Notes: generated by a model from the sequence alone, not told the origin. Counted from the first letter of the stretch, positions 9,791 through 19,051 are shown. The stretch: DNA of 64,000 bases from Calothrix brevissima NIES-22 (GCF_002367995.1 NZ_AP018207.1:4339083-4403082); one strand, 5' to 3'. Made by a program: numbers and translations.

Positions 9791-9947
9791 TTTTTAGTGC
9801 ATAGTTAAATGTCAAAGGTCAATAGTCAAAGGTTAAGAACCGGAGGCTATTGACTTTTGTTGTGTTTCATTGGCCATTTGTCATTGGTTTTGACTATTGA
9901 CTATTGACAAGCCTATTATAGAAATAGATGAACTTTTGTAAAGAACA

Positions 9948-10571
9948 TTGACTGCAATCTTTAAACCGACAGACAACTTAACATTGCCAGCAGCATGGCA
10001 TCGTCTGACTCCGATTTGGCAAGGTGGTGAGGATGTCATTAAGCAAAGTTTGCCGCATTCAAAGCTGGCTCCTACTTGGCAAATGCTACTTTTGGGTGAT
10101 GGTTCGCCAACACGCCATTTAGAATTGCTTACGGGCGAGCCGACGGAAGTAGATGTGATTGATATGTCATTGATTGGTATGGATGCGGATGCTGCTCCTG
10201 ATTTGATTCAAGCTGTACCTGGCCCCAGATTGCGGCGACAGGTTTGGCTGCGGACTGCCTCTGGTCAGCGATTGGCTTATGCTACTTCTTGGTGGGAAGC
10301 TAGTCATGTAGATGAGTATTTGCAAAACCGTTCATTACCGATTTGGGCTAGTTTAGCCCGTCTGCGGACTGAGTTATATCGGGATGTACAGGGGATTTAC
10401 TATGGCTATTCGCCTGCTCTAGAGTCTGGTTTTGGGGTGAAGGGGCCTTTTTGGGGTCGCCATTATTTGTTTTGGCATCATGGGCAGCCTTTGACATTAA
10501 TATATGAAGTTTTTTCGCCGTATTTAACTAAATACTTAGGGCCGATGCATCTCAATTCTAGCGATCGCTAA
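9948..10571 (+). CDS. chorismate lyase (DUF98 family)
   Basis: A 207-residue protein of the DUF98 / chorismate pyruvate-lyase family. In cyanobacteria this enzyme makes 4-hydroxybenzoate from chorismate, the head group precursor of plastoquinone. Family features are TWQMLLLGDGSPTRHLELLTG near the N-terminus, RRQVWLRTASGQRLAYATSWW in the middle and YYGYSPALESGFGVKGPFWGRHYLFWHHGQPLTLIYEVFSP at the end. The start is TTG at 9948; an in-frame stop lies only 9 nt upstream, so the N-terminus cannot be much longer. It is monocistronic and convergent with the ABC transporter. Confidence 0.85.
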   Translation: MTAIFKPTDNLTLPAAWHRLTPIWQGGEDVIKQSLPHSKLAPTWQMLLLGDGSPTRHLELLTGEPTEVDVIDMSLIGMDADAAPDLIQAVPGPRLRRQVWLRTASGQRLAYATSWWEASHVDEYLQNRSLPIWASLARLRTELYRDVQGIYYGYSPALESGFGVKGPFWGRHYLFWHHGQPLTLIYEVFSPYLTKYLGPMHLNSSDR

Positions 10572-10629
10572 TAACCTACAATTACACGTATCAGGTTTTT
10601 CTGGAAAGGTCTACTACTGTTTCTCAGAT

Positions 10630-10664
10630 ACAAGGTTGGGTTGAGGAACGAAACCCAACCTTGT
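10630..10664. terminator. hairpin between convergent genes
   Basis: AAGGTTGGGTT / AACCCAACCTT inverted repeat with a 9-nt loop, between the chorismate lyase and the ABC transporter. It could terminate transcription from either side. The sequence is also of a type dispersed in cyanobacterial genomes. Confidence 0.5.
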
Positions 10665-10693
10665 ATATTGAGAGAAGTAGTAGATACAACTAA

Positions 10694-12841
10694 CTACGGT
10701 GTGAGAAAATCTAAATGGTCGCCTGGTAAGGAACGTAACTCTTCTACTTTTCCTTCCATTTTCAATTTTCCCTTTTCTAAGAAAATAATCCAGTCAGCAC
10801 GCTCAATCACTCTGGGACGGTGGCTGATAATAATTGTTGTTTTGCCTGTTCTGTAAAATAGCAGTCTATCTAAAATTTCTGATTCACTACTGGGGTCAAG
10901 TCCAGCTGTAGATTCATCTAAAATTAGTATGGGTGGATTATGAACTATGGCGCGCGCTAGTGCTAGTCTTTGTCTTTGTCCACCAGAAATATTTGCGCCA
11001 AATTCTCCTAAAACTGTTTGATATGTGTCGGGTAATTTACTAATAAATTCGTCAGCGAGGGTAATTTGACAGGCGTTGACAATTTCTTCAAAACTGACAT
11101 TTGGAGAACCTATGCGGAAGTTTTCAATAATTGAGCGACTCCAAAAATGAGCATCTTGGGGAACTAGAACTACTTGTTTTCGTAATGATTCTAAAGATAA
11201 ATCTTGTTGGTTATAAATGCCATAGCGGATATTGCCAGATTGCACTGTATGTAAACCAGCAATTAATTTAGCTAAGGTACTTTTGCCACAACCTGATTTG
11301 CCAATTAAGGCAATAACTTTACCCCCAGGAAGGGTGACTGAAAAATCTTCTAATAAGTCTACCCTGCCAGCATAATAAAAATTTAATTTACTACAAATAA
11401 TATCTGTATTATCGGAAATATTTGCCCAAGGTTTCTGTGTATCTGAAGACGATTCAGGGGTACTGTCAATAACTTCTTGGATGCGGGTATTAGCAGTTTG
11501 TACTTGAGCAAATTCATCGACAATACCGATAATAAAACTAAATAGACCAGTAACATTACCAGTCATACTAGAAAATGCTAGTAATTGACCTATAGTTAAT
11601 TCTTTACTAATAACAAGTTGACTGCCGAATAGCAATAAAACTGTACTACCAATATTAGCAACTAGTCCAGAGAACTTCTGATTAATGATTTGAATATGGA
11701 TTGTTGTTAAAGATAATTTAGTTAAGCGGCGAAATCGGCTTTGTAATTCCTCCCAAAATTGTGCAGATGCGGTAGTAGTTTTCAGGGTTAATGCACCTTT
11801 AAAAATTTCTACTAACACCCCTTGGTTTTCGGCATCTAAAACCATATATTTACGAGTTTTTTGTTGCACAATAGGTAAAAAGACAATTGTACTTATGCTC
11901 ATTAAAACCGCAATTAATATAGAGAATAAGGATAATTTCCAACTGTAATAAAACATCAAGCATAAGCAAACTATCGCCATAAATAATTTGGTAGGAAACC
12001 CGATTACTCCTTGGGCAATGAAGCTATTGATCTTTTCAATATCTCTCAGTCTACTGGCTACTTCCCCACTACGACGAGCTTCGTAGTATTTCAAAGGTAA
12101 GTTTAATATTTTTTGTCCAAATTCTAACATTAACTTTAATTGGAAGCGTTGGGCAAAATTAGCAATTAGCATATTTTGCACCAACTCTAAGCTGCTGTTG
12201 ACAACGTGCATGACAATTACTGCTAATACTAGAGAGATCAGCAAATCAGAATCACGCCGCACTAAAACATCATCCGTGAGAATCTGTATCAGGAAAGGAG
12301 AGGCTAAAGACAATAAGCCAATTAATTGGGAAATTACCAAGGCTTCTAAAATCAAACCTCGGTATGGCAAGATACCCTGAACAATCTTTTCAAAAGTGTT
12401 AAGTTTGTCATCAGGTTCGGCAAAAAAACGATTTGCATCTGGTTGGAGTAATAACACTACTCCATTTTGCCAACCTTCAATGAGTTCCTGTTCAGAAAGA
12501 TAACGAAGACCTATTGCTGGGTCACCAATAATATATTTTTTACGACGCTGACCATACAAAACTACCCAGTGAAATCCTTTCCAATGGATAATCGCGGGTA
12601 GTGGCATTTGTGACAGTTTTTTGAGAAAATTTTCTGATGCTTTGCCAGTTCGAGTGTAAAGACCTAAAGCTTCTGTACCACGTCTTAAACCTAACAAAGT
12701 AGTTCCCAGTTGACCGCTACCAATTGCCTCGCGGATACGGTTAATAGTTAAATTACGCCCATAAAATTTGAGAATAGAAGCAACACAAGCTGCCCCACAG
12801 TCTTCTTCACTGTGTTGCATCACAACTGGGTATTTCTTCAT
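10694..12841 (-). CDS. peptidase-containing ABC transporter (C39 bacteriocin exporter)
   Basis: 715 residues with three domains in the order of double-glycine peptide exporters. The N-terminal C39 peptidase (1-135) has catalytic C15 (EEDCGAAC), oxyanion Q9, H91 (FHWVV) and D107 (GDPAI). A six-helix ABC membrane domain spans about 155-445. The nucleotide-binding domain has Walker A GKSGCGKST (514-522), signature SGGQ (619-622), Walker B ILILDE (638-643) and H674. It should cut a leader after Gly-Gly and export the peptide through a HlyD/TolC-type channel. Its substrate is probably the peptide at 13423-13668, and its adaptor the protein at 14540-16519. Confidence 0.95.
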   Translation of the reverse strand: MKKYPVVMQHSEEDCGAACVASILKFYGRNLTINRIREAIGSGQLGTTLLGLRRGTEALGLYTRTGKASENFLKKLSQMPLPAIIHWKGFHWVVLYGQRRKKYIIGDPAIGLRYLSEQELIEGWQNGVVLLLQPDANRFFAEPDDKLNTFEKIVQGILPYRGLILEALVISQLIGLLSLASPFLIQILTDDVLVRRDSDLLISLVLAVIVMHVVNSSLELVQNMLIANFAQRFQLKLMLEFGQKILNLPLKYYEARRSGEVASRLRDIEKINSFIAQGVIGFPTKLFMAIVCLCLMFYYSWKLSLFSILIAVLMSISTIVFLPIVQQKTRKYMVLDAENQGVLVEIFKGALTLKTTTASAQFWEELQSRFRRLTKLSLTTIHIQIINQKFSGLVANIGSTVLLLFGSQLVISKELTIGQLLAFSSMTGNVTGLFSFIIGIVDEFAQVQTANTRIQEVIDSTPESSSDTQKPWANISDNTDIICSKLNFYYAGRVDLLEDFSVTLPGGKVIALIGKSGCGKSTLAKLIAGLHTVQSGNIRYGIYNQQDLSLESLRKQVVLVPQDAHFWSRSIIENFRIGSPNVSFEEIVNACQITLADEFISKLPDTYQTVLGEFGANISGGQRQRLALARAIVHNPPILILDESTAGLDPSSESEILDRLLFYRTGKTTIIISHRPRVIERADWIIFLEKGKLKMEGKVEELRSLPGDHLDFLTP

Positions 12842-13422
12842 AATTAAAACAAGTTTTTATGTGGCGATTAGTACTGAGAATGAAATGATTGTTTAGAAAT
12901 TAGATTTGAAAAAAAATTTTGTATTTAAAGCTTGTAGTTTGAGTGTTTTCGCTCCAGATATAAGCAGTATACACACAGCTTATTATTGAGCCAAAAAATA
13001 AGATGAGCTTTCTTGCCTAATCAATAGGCTAGTTTTTTAAGTAGATTTGATTGAATAGCGATTAATCAATTTGGATTTTTAATTTATAAGAATCCAAAAG
13101 CTGAACTAATTAATGCATGAACTGGCTGTAAAAAATAGCTAAAAATATAGCTTTTACAACCAGCTAATGCTATGGTATGCATAAGCCATTAAACAACTAA
13201 GGCGATATAGAGTGCGGCTATCCCTATTAGCCGCGTCTCTACCTAAAGCTTATACAAACCATTTTGAATTACACTTAAGTAACAATTGGGACTGCCAAAT
13301 AACAAAACACCCAAGTTATTTTTTGTGGGATGGTGTTGGTGCCTTTTCAAGGTAATAAGTAGGCAAGATGCCCGTACCACAAGGTTGGATAAGTGATGTT
13401 GACTATCCCCTGATTGTGATTA
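12842..13422. other. AT-rich stretch between precursor peptide and exporter
   Basis: About 580 bases without a gene. It contains two hairpins: CTGGCTGTAAAA paired with TTTTACAACCAG around 13120-13163, and GCGGCTA/TAGCCGC at 13214-13234. The precursor gene and the exporter share a strand, so a transcript could cross this stretch, with the hairpins setting their ratio. That is inference. Confidence 0.5.
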
Positions 13423-13668
13423 TCAGCAGTATGATTTTGGAGGTTCACATACAGGTTGTGGAGGTGGGCACACAGGTTGTGGAGGTGGGCACACAGGTTG
13501 TGGTGCTACATAAACTGGTTTTGGCAAACACCAACTAAAAAGAAAACTCCAACTCCAACTTAGTAAACCAAAAGTACCACCTGAAATTGTTGATTGATTT
13601 TCATCAGACAATTCAGACAAGCAGCTTTCGTCAATAGACAGCAATTTATTTTCAGAGTTGATCGTCAT
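13423..13668 (-). CDS. double-glycine leader peptide with Cys/Pro heptad core
   Basis: An 81-residue precursor. The leader (1-31) has the canonical pattern SELSDENQSTISGG, with Gly-Gly at 30-31 where C39 peptidases cut. The predicted mature peptide is 50 residues. It begins TFGLLSWSWSFLFSWC and continues with a proline-rich tail whose cysteines fall exactly seven apart (C60, C67, C74, C81), plus C47. The tail repeat PPPQPVC is encoded by a 21-bp DNA repeat at about 13454-13502. The ribosome site AGGAAG (13675-13680) lies 6 nt before the ATG, so the start is secure. The exporter gene follows on the same strand. I know no named family with this core; bacteriocin, signal or surface peptide are all possible. 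Confidence 0.82.
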   Translation of the reverse strand: MTINSENKLLSIDESCLSELSDENQSTISGGTFGLLSWSWSFLFSWCLPKPVYVAPQPVCPPPQPVCPPPQPVCEPPKSYC

Positions 13669-13801
13669 GATAAACTTCCTGATTTGGGGATGTTAATTTT
13701 GATGTAGATGAGCTTTTATCCATTTTTATTAATTACAGATGTTAGAAAATTTATCTGTAACAAACAAAAATGTTGACATAATCGTGTAATTACAAAAAAT
13801 T

Positions 13802-13824
13802 CAGCCAAAATGGCTGTTTTATTT
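13802..13824. terminator. bidirectional Rho-independent-type terminator
   Basis: Perfect stem CAGCCA-AAA-TGGCTG. On the plus strand it is followed by TTTTATTT; on the minus strand by AATTTTTTG. It has no annotated gene directly upstream on either strand, which hints at a short unannotated transcript. Confidence 0.6.
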
Positions 13825-14291
13825 GTGTGATTACTATTGTTTCCTAAGCTCATGGCTATAAACCTACAGCATCTAAAACAAAAAGTACAGTCTTTTTGAA
13901 GTTTTCTAAATACTATGTTGTTAAGTAGTAATTTAAGCATATTTTATTTGGCGAGCATCGGCAGTCAAGAATAAATATAGATAGCGTTAGTCATTGATTA
14001 TTAAAGGATTACGCGGATTTTAATGTTTAGTTTTTTACTAGTGATATTGCAAAAATTAATGTTTATTTTTATACAGAAAACACATTTATTTATTATCAAG
14101 ATACACTGTAAAAATTTAATAAAATTTTGATAAATACAAAAAACGCCAAGGATGATATATTTTTTCGGTAATAGAAAAATAACGTTTCACCAAGAAGAAA
14201 TAACTTAAATTTGTGATGCAGAAACATCCGATTTTATTTGAATGTACATTAGTACTACAAATTAAGTGTGTGGCAAAGTTTTGTGGAACAT

Positions 14292-14478
14292 TTTTTAACC
14301 TGTTGACTATATGCTTAAATAACAAAGAGGCTAGTACCAGCGATCATTTTTTGATATAAATTTTTAGGAAAATGTTACTAGCTAATTAGTCAAAAAAATA
14401 AATTTTGTTCAATATTTTTTTAATCTCTTGACTATATGCTTAAATAACAAAGAGTCAGTACCAGCGATCATTTTTGGA
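14292..14478 (+). repeat. duplicated ~60-bp block upstream of the receiver-HlyD gene
   Basis: Two near-identical copies begin 125 bp apart: TTGACTATATGCTTAAATAA at 14303 and again at 14428, each followed by an AACAAAGAG stretch and AGTACCAGCGATCATTTTT. TTGACT resembles a -35 hexamer. The copies could be tandem promoters or regulator sites for the gene starting at 14540. Confidence 0.75.
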
Positions 14479-14539
14479 TGCAATAGCATAAAAATGTTGT
14501 TAAAAAATTAATAGAAAATAAATTTTTATATAAAAATAT

Positions 14540-16519
14540 ATGATTAGAGTTTTGCTGGTTGACGACCAACAAGCTGTGAGAGATTACTTAAGATCATTGA
14601 TTGAAAAAGAAACAGATCTTGAAGTAGTTGGTGTTGCAGATAATGGAAAGACTGCTATTCTCAAAGTCGCTAATTTACAGCCAGATGTGGTTATTCTCGA
14701 TATGGTAATGCCGGAGATGGATGGGATTAATGCGACAAAGATTATTAGTGAAAGATTTCCGAAGACGAAAGTTTTGGTGTTGAGTGGTTATGACAAGCAT
14801 CAATATATTCAGGCATCGTTAAATGCGGGAGCAAGTGGTTATATACTCAAAGATGCATCGCCAGAAGAACTGAGAGATTCAATTCGCTTGGTGGAAAAAG
14901 GCTACACTCAGTTAGCACCTGGTTTAATTAGTAAAATTATTCCGCAACAGCCAATATCGGATGCAGAAATTGTCAGTATTCAAAAAAGTTTGGATGTTCA
15001 GAGTTCAGGAATAGTTCTCCAAGAAAATACTCCTACTTTCTTGGATGTAATTCAGACAGAGGAACTTTTACCGAATACAACTCGTTGGGTAGAAGTGGGA
15101 GGACTGTTTTTAATTGCAACTGTTGCAACAGCAGTGATTTTATCTGCGGTGATTCAATATAAAATAGTTGTGAAAGCACCTGCGAATGTGCGTCCGGCGG
15201 GAGAAATACGTTTAGTACAAGCAGCACAAGAAGGAACAGTGAAGAGGATTCTTGTGCAAGAGAATCAAGTGGTAAAAGCACAAGATATTATTGCCATTAT
15301 CGATGATAGCCAACTACAAATTAAAAAAAGTCAGCTTTTAGGTAATATTCAGCAAAACGAAATGCAACTGATGCAACTGGATGCGCAAATTCTGGCTGTC
15401 GATAGACAAATAGTAGCAGAAACAGAGCGCAACCAAAGAGCGATCGCATCGGCGACAGCAGATTTGCAACGTACCCAAAGAGAATATCAACAAAGCACTG
15501 TATCCAGTAGCGGACAACTAGAAGAAGTCCAGGCGAATATTAAAATTGCTCAGGATGAATTACAAAAAGCCGAATTTGATTTTAAATCAATGCAAGCGAA
15601 TTTGAAAGCCACAGAAGCAGCCTTGAAAGCGGCGAAACTAAAACGCGATCGCTATTTGAGTATTGCGACATCTGGCTCAATTTCTAAAAATCAATTGGAA
15701 GAGGTGCAACTAGCATTAGAACAGCAACAACAATCTTTATTATCTCAAAAATCAAGTTTAGAAGCTCAAAAGCAAGTTATCGAAAGACAACAACAAGCTG
15801 TAGCAGCAGCTAAGAGTAAATATAAACCAGCAGCCGCAGCAACGCATCCTAGTGATGCTATTCTGGCAATGGCACAGGAAAAAATTGCCCAAGAACGTGC
15901 CGCAGGTGTAGGAAGTTTGGCACGCTTGAAGCAGGAAGAAAATAGTTTGAACCAGCGAAAACTGGAAATTCAAAATATAATTAACAGTGCCAAAAAAGAC
16001 TTAGGACAAATAGAAAAACAACTACAATTAACGATAATTCGTTCTCCGGAAACAGGGACTATTTTGAAGTTAGAACTGCGAAATCCTCAGCAATTAGTAC
16101 GCCCAGGGGAAGCGATCGCGCAAATAGCACCTTCTGAGGCTCCTTTGGTAGTCAAAGCTAATGTCAGCGTGGAGGATATTAGCAAAGTAAAGGTTTGTAA
16201 ATCGCCAAAAGTTACTGATTGCCAAGAAGGTAAAGTGCAAATGCGAATTTCTGCTTATCCTTATCCAGATTATGGGATTTTGCAGGGTGCTGTGAGGAGT
16301 ATTAGTGCGGATGTGATTGATGAACCGCAAAATAATCCTATGATTGCAACTGCGCCTTATTATGAGGTGACTATTGAGCCGGAAAAACTTTATTTAGAAA
16401 AAGGCGATCGCTCTTATCCCATTCAACCAGGAATGGAAGTAACGGCAGAAATTATTTCCCAAAAAGAAACTTTATTAACATTTATTCTGAGGAAAGCACG
16501 GCTGCTGACTAATTTATAG
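14540..16519 (+). CDS. receiver domain fused to HlyD-type secretion adaptor
   Basis: 659 residues. Residues 1-125 form a NarL-type phospho-receiver with D8/D9, phospho-acceptor D54 (VVILDMVMPEMDG), S82 and K104. Where a LuxR-type DNA-binding domain would follow (after RLVEKGYTQLAPGLISKII), the chain continues to a membrane helix (about 186-206). Then come a biotinyl-lipoyl-like segment (GEIRLVQAAQEGTVKRILVQENQVVKAQD), a long coiled coil (about 265-500) and the second lipoyl half plus beta-barrel typical of HlyD. The adaptor should bridge the C39 exporter to an outer-membrane channel, with the receiver in the cytoplasm. No histidine kinase is adjacent. No good ribosome site is seen before the ATG. 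Confidence 0.9.
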   Translation: MIRVLLVDDQQAVRDYLRSLIEKETDLEVVGVADNGKTAILKVANLQPDVVILDMVMPEMDGINATKIISERFPKTKVLVLSGYDKHQYIQASLNAGASGYILKDASPEELRDSIRLVEKGYTQLAPGLISKIIPQQPISDAEIVSIQKSLDVQSSGIVLQENTPTFLDVIQTEELLPNTTRWVEVGGLFLIATVATAVILSAVIQYKIVVKAPANVRPAGEIRLVQAAQEGTVKRILVQENQVVKAQDIIAIIDDSQLQIKKSQLLGNIQQNEMQLMQLDAQILAVDRQIVAETERNQRAIASATADLQRTQREYQQSTVSSSGQLEEVQANIKIAQDELQKAEFDFKSMQANLKATEAALKAAKLKRDRYLSIATSGSISKNQLEEVQLALEQQQQSLLSQKSSLEAQKQVIERQQQAVAAAKSKYKPAAAATHPSDAILAMAQEKIAQERAAGVGSLARLKQEENSLNQRKLEIQNIINSAKKDLGQIEKQLQLTIIRSPETGTILKLELRNPQQLVRPGEAIAQIAPSEAPLVVKANVSVEDISKVKVCKSPKVTDCQEGKVQMRISAYPYPDYGILQGAVRSISADVIDEPQNNPMIATAPYYEVTIEPEKLYLEKGDRSYPIQPGMEVTAEIISQKETLLTFILRKARLLTNL

Positions 16520-17147
16520 TTGATTGTTGATTGTTGACTGTTGACTGTTGACTGTATGAAAATACAGCTTATTTCAGGAAAATGAGGTACGCACTTCGGG
16601 GCATGGCAGTGCCAGTGCCCCTACAATAGACGATAATCTGTACCTCACTAACTTGCAATCTGCTGTATCTAGTATCAGTGAGAAGACTGCTGCGATCGCG
16701 ACTATTATTGAATGTCAGTCCCGCATCCGCGCCTATTGTGGCTTTGTGGGACTTGTTTTTGTTGCAGATCAAAGTCTTCCTATAGTTGCTCTTAAGCCTG
16801 ATTTCATCGGAATACATCGATTTTTTATTGTGCATTCAGGGCACATTAGACCCCATTGACTTGCAGCTTTGTCAAGTTAGTTATATCCTCAAATTGCTGA
16901 AGATAACGGATTTACCTGAGCAAAATTTTGAATTTGTCCGGCGAAATACACTAAAGTGTGTTAGCAAAGGTGATTCACGATAAATACAAAACTGGTGAAA
17001 TAGTTGGGAAATGAGATGCTCCCAGGAGCAAGATTGTTAAGGGTGGATAAATTAATCTATCTAATTAACTGCCCGATAAGATGGGAAACCTTTTGGTTTA
17101 CTTGACCAATCAAGTAATGAATTCGTAAGTATGAGGTATAGGTTTTA
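16520..17147. other. gene-free stretch with a miniature repeat element
   Basis: The left part holds TTGACTG repeats and an inverted-repeat element (16562-16668). The remainder carries two overlapping short frames (16653-16859 and 16786-16983) with no recognisable product. They could be relics of a decayed gene. Confidence 0.5.
16562..16668. mobile_element. MITE-like inverted-repeat element, copy A
   Basis: A ~107-bp element with nested inverted repeats: outer ATACAGC/GCTGTAT and inner GAGGTAC/GTACCTC. It contains GGGGCATGGCAGTGCCAGTG followed by CCCCTAC. About 75 bp recurs inverted at 30001-30075, so it is a dispersed element. It encodes no protein. Confidence 0.65.
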
Positions 17148-18848
17148 ATGCCACTGCCTATTGTGTCTGTTCCGATAAAGAAAACCAAGAAACCGTCTTT
17201 GCTGCTGATACTGTCTTGTGCTTGGATATTGATAGGTTTAGGAAGTGCGGCATATTGGCTATTAACTCGGTTTCAACTATTGTCTCGAGATTTGCCAGTA
17301 GGGGCCACAATTATTCCTCAAGATGCTTTATTGACGGTTTCTTTAACTACAGATCCGAAACAATGGCAGCAATTGCGACAGTATGGGACAAAAGAAACCC
17401 AAGCAGAACTGGATCGAAATTTAGTGAAGCTGCGCGATCGCTTTCTCACGAATAATGGTTATGATTTCCAAAAAGATATTCAACCTTGGGTAGGTAATGA
17501 AGTCACTTTAGCAATTCTCGCACCCCAAACAAGTCAACCTGCACCTAAACCAGTTTCGACTAACGCAGAGGCTGTTAATAGCCAGCAGTCGATGGTGATG
17601 GTTTTGCCAATCAAAAACCCTGAAAAAGCGAAAAGCCTGTTAGCACAACCAAAAACTTTAAAACAAAGTCAATGGATTGACCGCACATATCAGGGTTTTA
17701 CAATTAAACAAACCGATGGTCAAACTGGGGAAAACCTTTCCGCTACAGTATTAAATGGACAATTCTTAATTATTACTGATAATCCCAAAGCGACAGAAAG
17801 AGCAATTGATGCTTATAAAAATAAAACTTCCTTAGCTAATACAGCAGGATTCGCGTCCAACTTGCCGAAAATTGCTAATTATCAACCTTTTGCTCAGTTT
17901 TATATTAATGTACCCACAGCTGCGAGGATAGCCGCAGCAGCACCCAATCGCCAATTACCTGCGCAAGTTTTGGCGCAATTGCAAAATAACCAAGGCTTGG
18001 CAGGGACAATTAACTTAGAACCAGAAGGAATACGTTTAAAAGGCGTTTCTTGGCTAAATCCGAATAGTCAGCGAGTGCTAGCAGTGGAAAATAATGCAGG
18101 GAGAATGCAAAGCCTAGTCCCAGCAGAAACCTTAATGATGCTTTCTGGTGGGAATTTACAAAGGCTTTGGGACGACTATGAAAGAACATCGCGAGGAAAT
18201 CCCCAGTCGCCAATTCTTCCCGAACAATTACGAGGTGGCGTGAAATCCTTAACAACCCTGGATTTGGATCGGGATTTGCTGCGGTGGATGAAAGGCGAGT
18301 TTTCTTTATCGGTAATTCCCAACACCCCAAAAGATGCAGCAACAGCAGATTTTCGGGCTGGATTGCTGTTTATGGTACAGGCAAGCGATCGCAATTTAGC
18401 GGAAGCATCCATCAAACAGCTTGATGAAGTGATGAAAAATCAATACCAGTTCCAAATTAAACCTGCTACGGTTGCAGGTAAAACCGTTACCAACTGGGTT
18501 GCGCCTTATGGTACCTTAACGGCTACTCATGGCTGGTTAGATGGAGACATTGCTTTTTTAATCGTGGGTGCGCCAATTGCCGATAAAATCGTTCCCAGGC
18601 CTAGCATTACTTTAGCTAGCAGCACACCTTTTAAACAAACAGTACCGGCAGAACCTAATCCCACAAACGGTCAATTTTTCTTGGATGTGGAACAGACAGC
18701 GAAAAATTTCCCCTTACCGACTTTATTTCCTCGTCAAAAAACTTGGTTAGCCGCTACCCGTTCGATTGGTGTAACAACAGCTGTCAGCGATAATCGCAGT
18801 ACTCGCTATGATATATTTTTCGCACTGAAGAAAGCGGATCGTTCTTAG
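17148..18848 (+). CDS. DUF3352 domain-containing protein
   Basis: 566 residues with an N-terminal membrane anchor (about 17-40, LLLILSCAWILIGLGSAAYWLL) and a large exported domain matching the cyanobacterial DUF3352 type. It starts with DLPVGATIIPQDALLTVSLTTDPKQW and has repeated motifs such as NPEKAKSLLAQ and GFTIKQTD. The function is unknown. It is probably anchored in the inner or thylakoid membrane and faces the periplasm or lumen. ccsA follows 203 bp downstream on the same strand, but a block of short repeats lies between them. Confidence 0.85.
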   Translation: MPLPIVSVPIKKTKKPSLLLILSCAWILIGLGSAAYWLLTRFQLLSRDLPVGATIIPQDALLTVSLTTDPKQWQQLRQYGTKETQAELDRNLVKLRDRFLTNNGYDFQKDIQPWVGNEVTLAILAPQTSQPAPKPVSTNAEAVNSQQSMVMVLPIKNPEKAKSLLAQPKTLKQSQWIDRTYQGFTIKQTDGQTGENLSATVLNGQFLIITDNPKATERAIDAYKNKTSLANTAGFASNLPKIANYQPFAQFYINVPTAARIAAAAPNRQLPAQVLAQLQNNQGLAGTINLEPEGIRLKGVSWLNPNSQRVLAVENNAGRMQSLVPAETLMMLSGGNLQRLWDDYERTSRGNPQSPILPEQLRGGVKSLTTLDLDRDLLRWMKGEFSLSVIPNTPKDAATADFRAGLLFMVQASDRNLAEASIKQLDEVMKNQYQFQIKPATVAGKTVTNWVAPYGTLTATHGWLDGDIAFLIVGAPIADKIVPRPSITLASSTPFKQTVPAEPNPTNGQFFLDVEQTAKNFPLPTLFPRQKTWLAATRSIGVTTAVSDNRSTRYDIFFALKKADRS

Positions 18849-18985
18849 GAAGGGATAAGGAAAGGGGGACAAGGAGGACAAGGGAGACAAGGGGGACAAG
18901 GAGGACAAAAAAAGTTATGAATGATACTCAATGCCCAATGCCCCATGCCCCATGCCCCATGCCCAATGCCCAATGCCCAATATAA
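18849..18985. repeat. 9-bp and 7-bp short tandem repeats
   Basis: GGGACAAGG/AGGACAAGG nonamers followed by ATGCCCC/ATGCCCA heptamers (about eight units). These are the same units as at 46840-46898 and 62279-62351. Confidence 0.85.
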
Positions 18986-19051
18986 CCGCTAACCAGATAG
19001 GATCAGAACAGTCAGAATAAAAATTTAAAGAATGACTGGGGAGAACACTTT

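Larger units (their letters stand above)
13669..14539. other. 870-bp AT-rich divergent control region
   Basis: This lies between the precursor (minus) and the receiver-HlyD gene (plus). Two short frames on the minus strand (13716-13940 and 14116-14325) show no leader, ribosome site or recognisable composition, and I do not call them genes. It contains a bidirectional terminator at 13802-13824 and a duplicated block at 14292-14353 / 14415-14478. Confidence 0.6.

Noticed and set aside
13716-13940. 74-codon Cys-rich frame on the minus strand upstream of the precursor
   Set aside because: No double-glycine leader or ribosome site, and a terminator hairpin lies inside it.
14116-14325. 69-codon frame in the divergent control region
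   Set aside because: AT-driven open frame overlapping the duplicated block; composition is not protein-like.
16653-16983. Two overlapping short frames that might be a frameshifted gene
   Set aside because: No recognisable family in either frame and no shared domain across the shift, so a pseudogene call is not supported.
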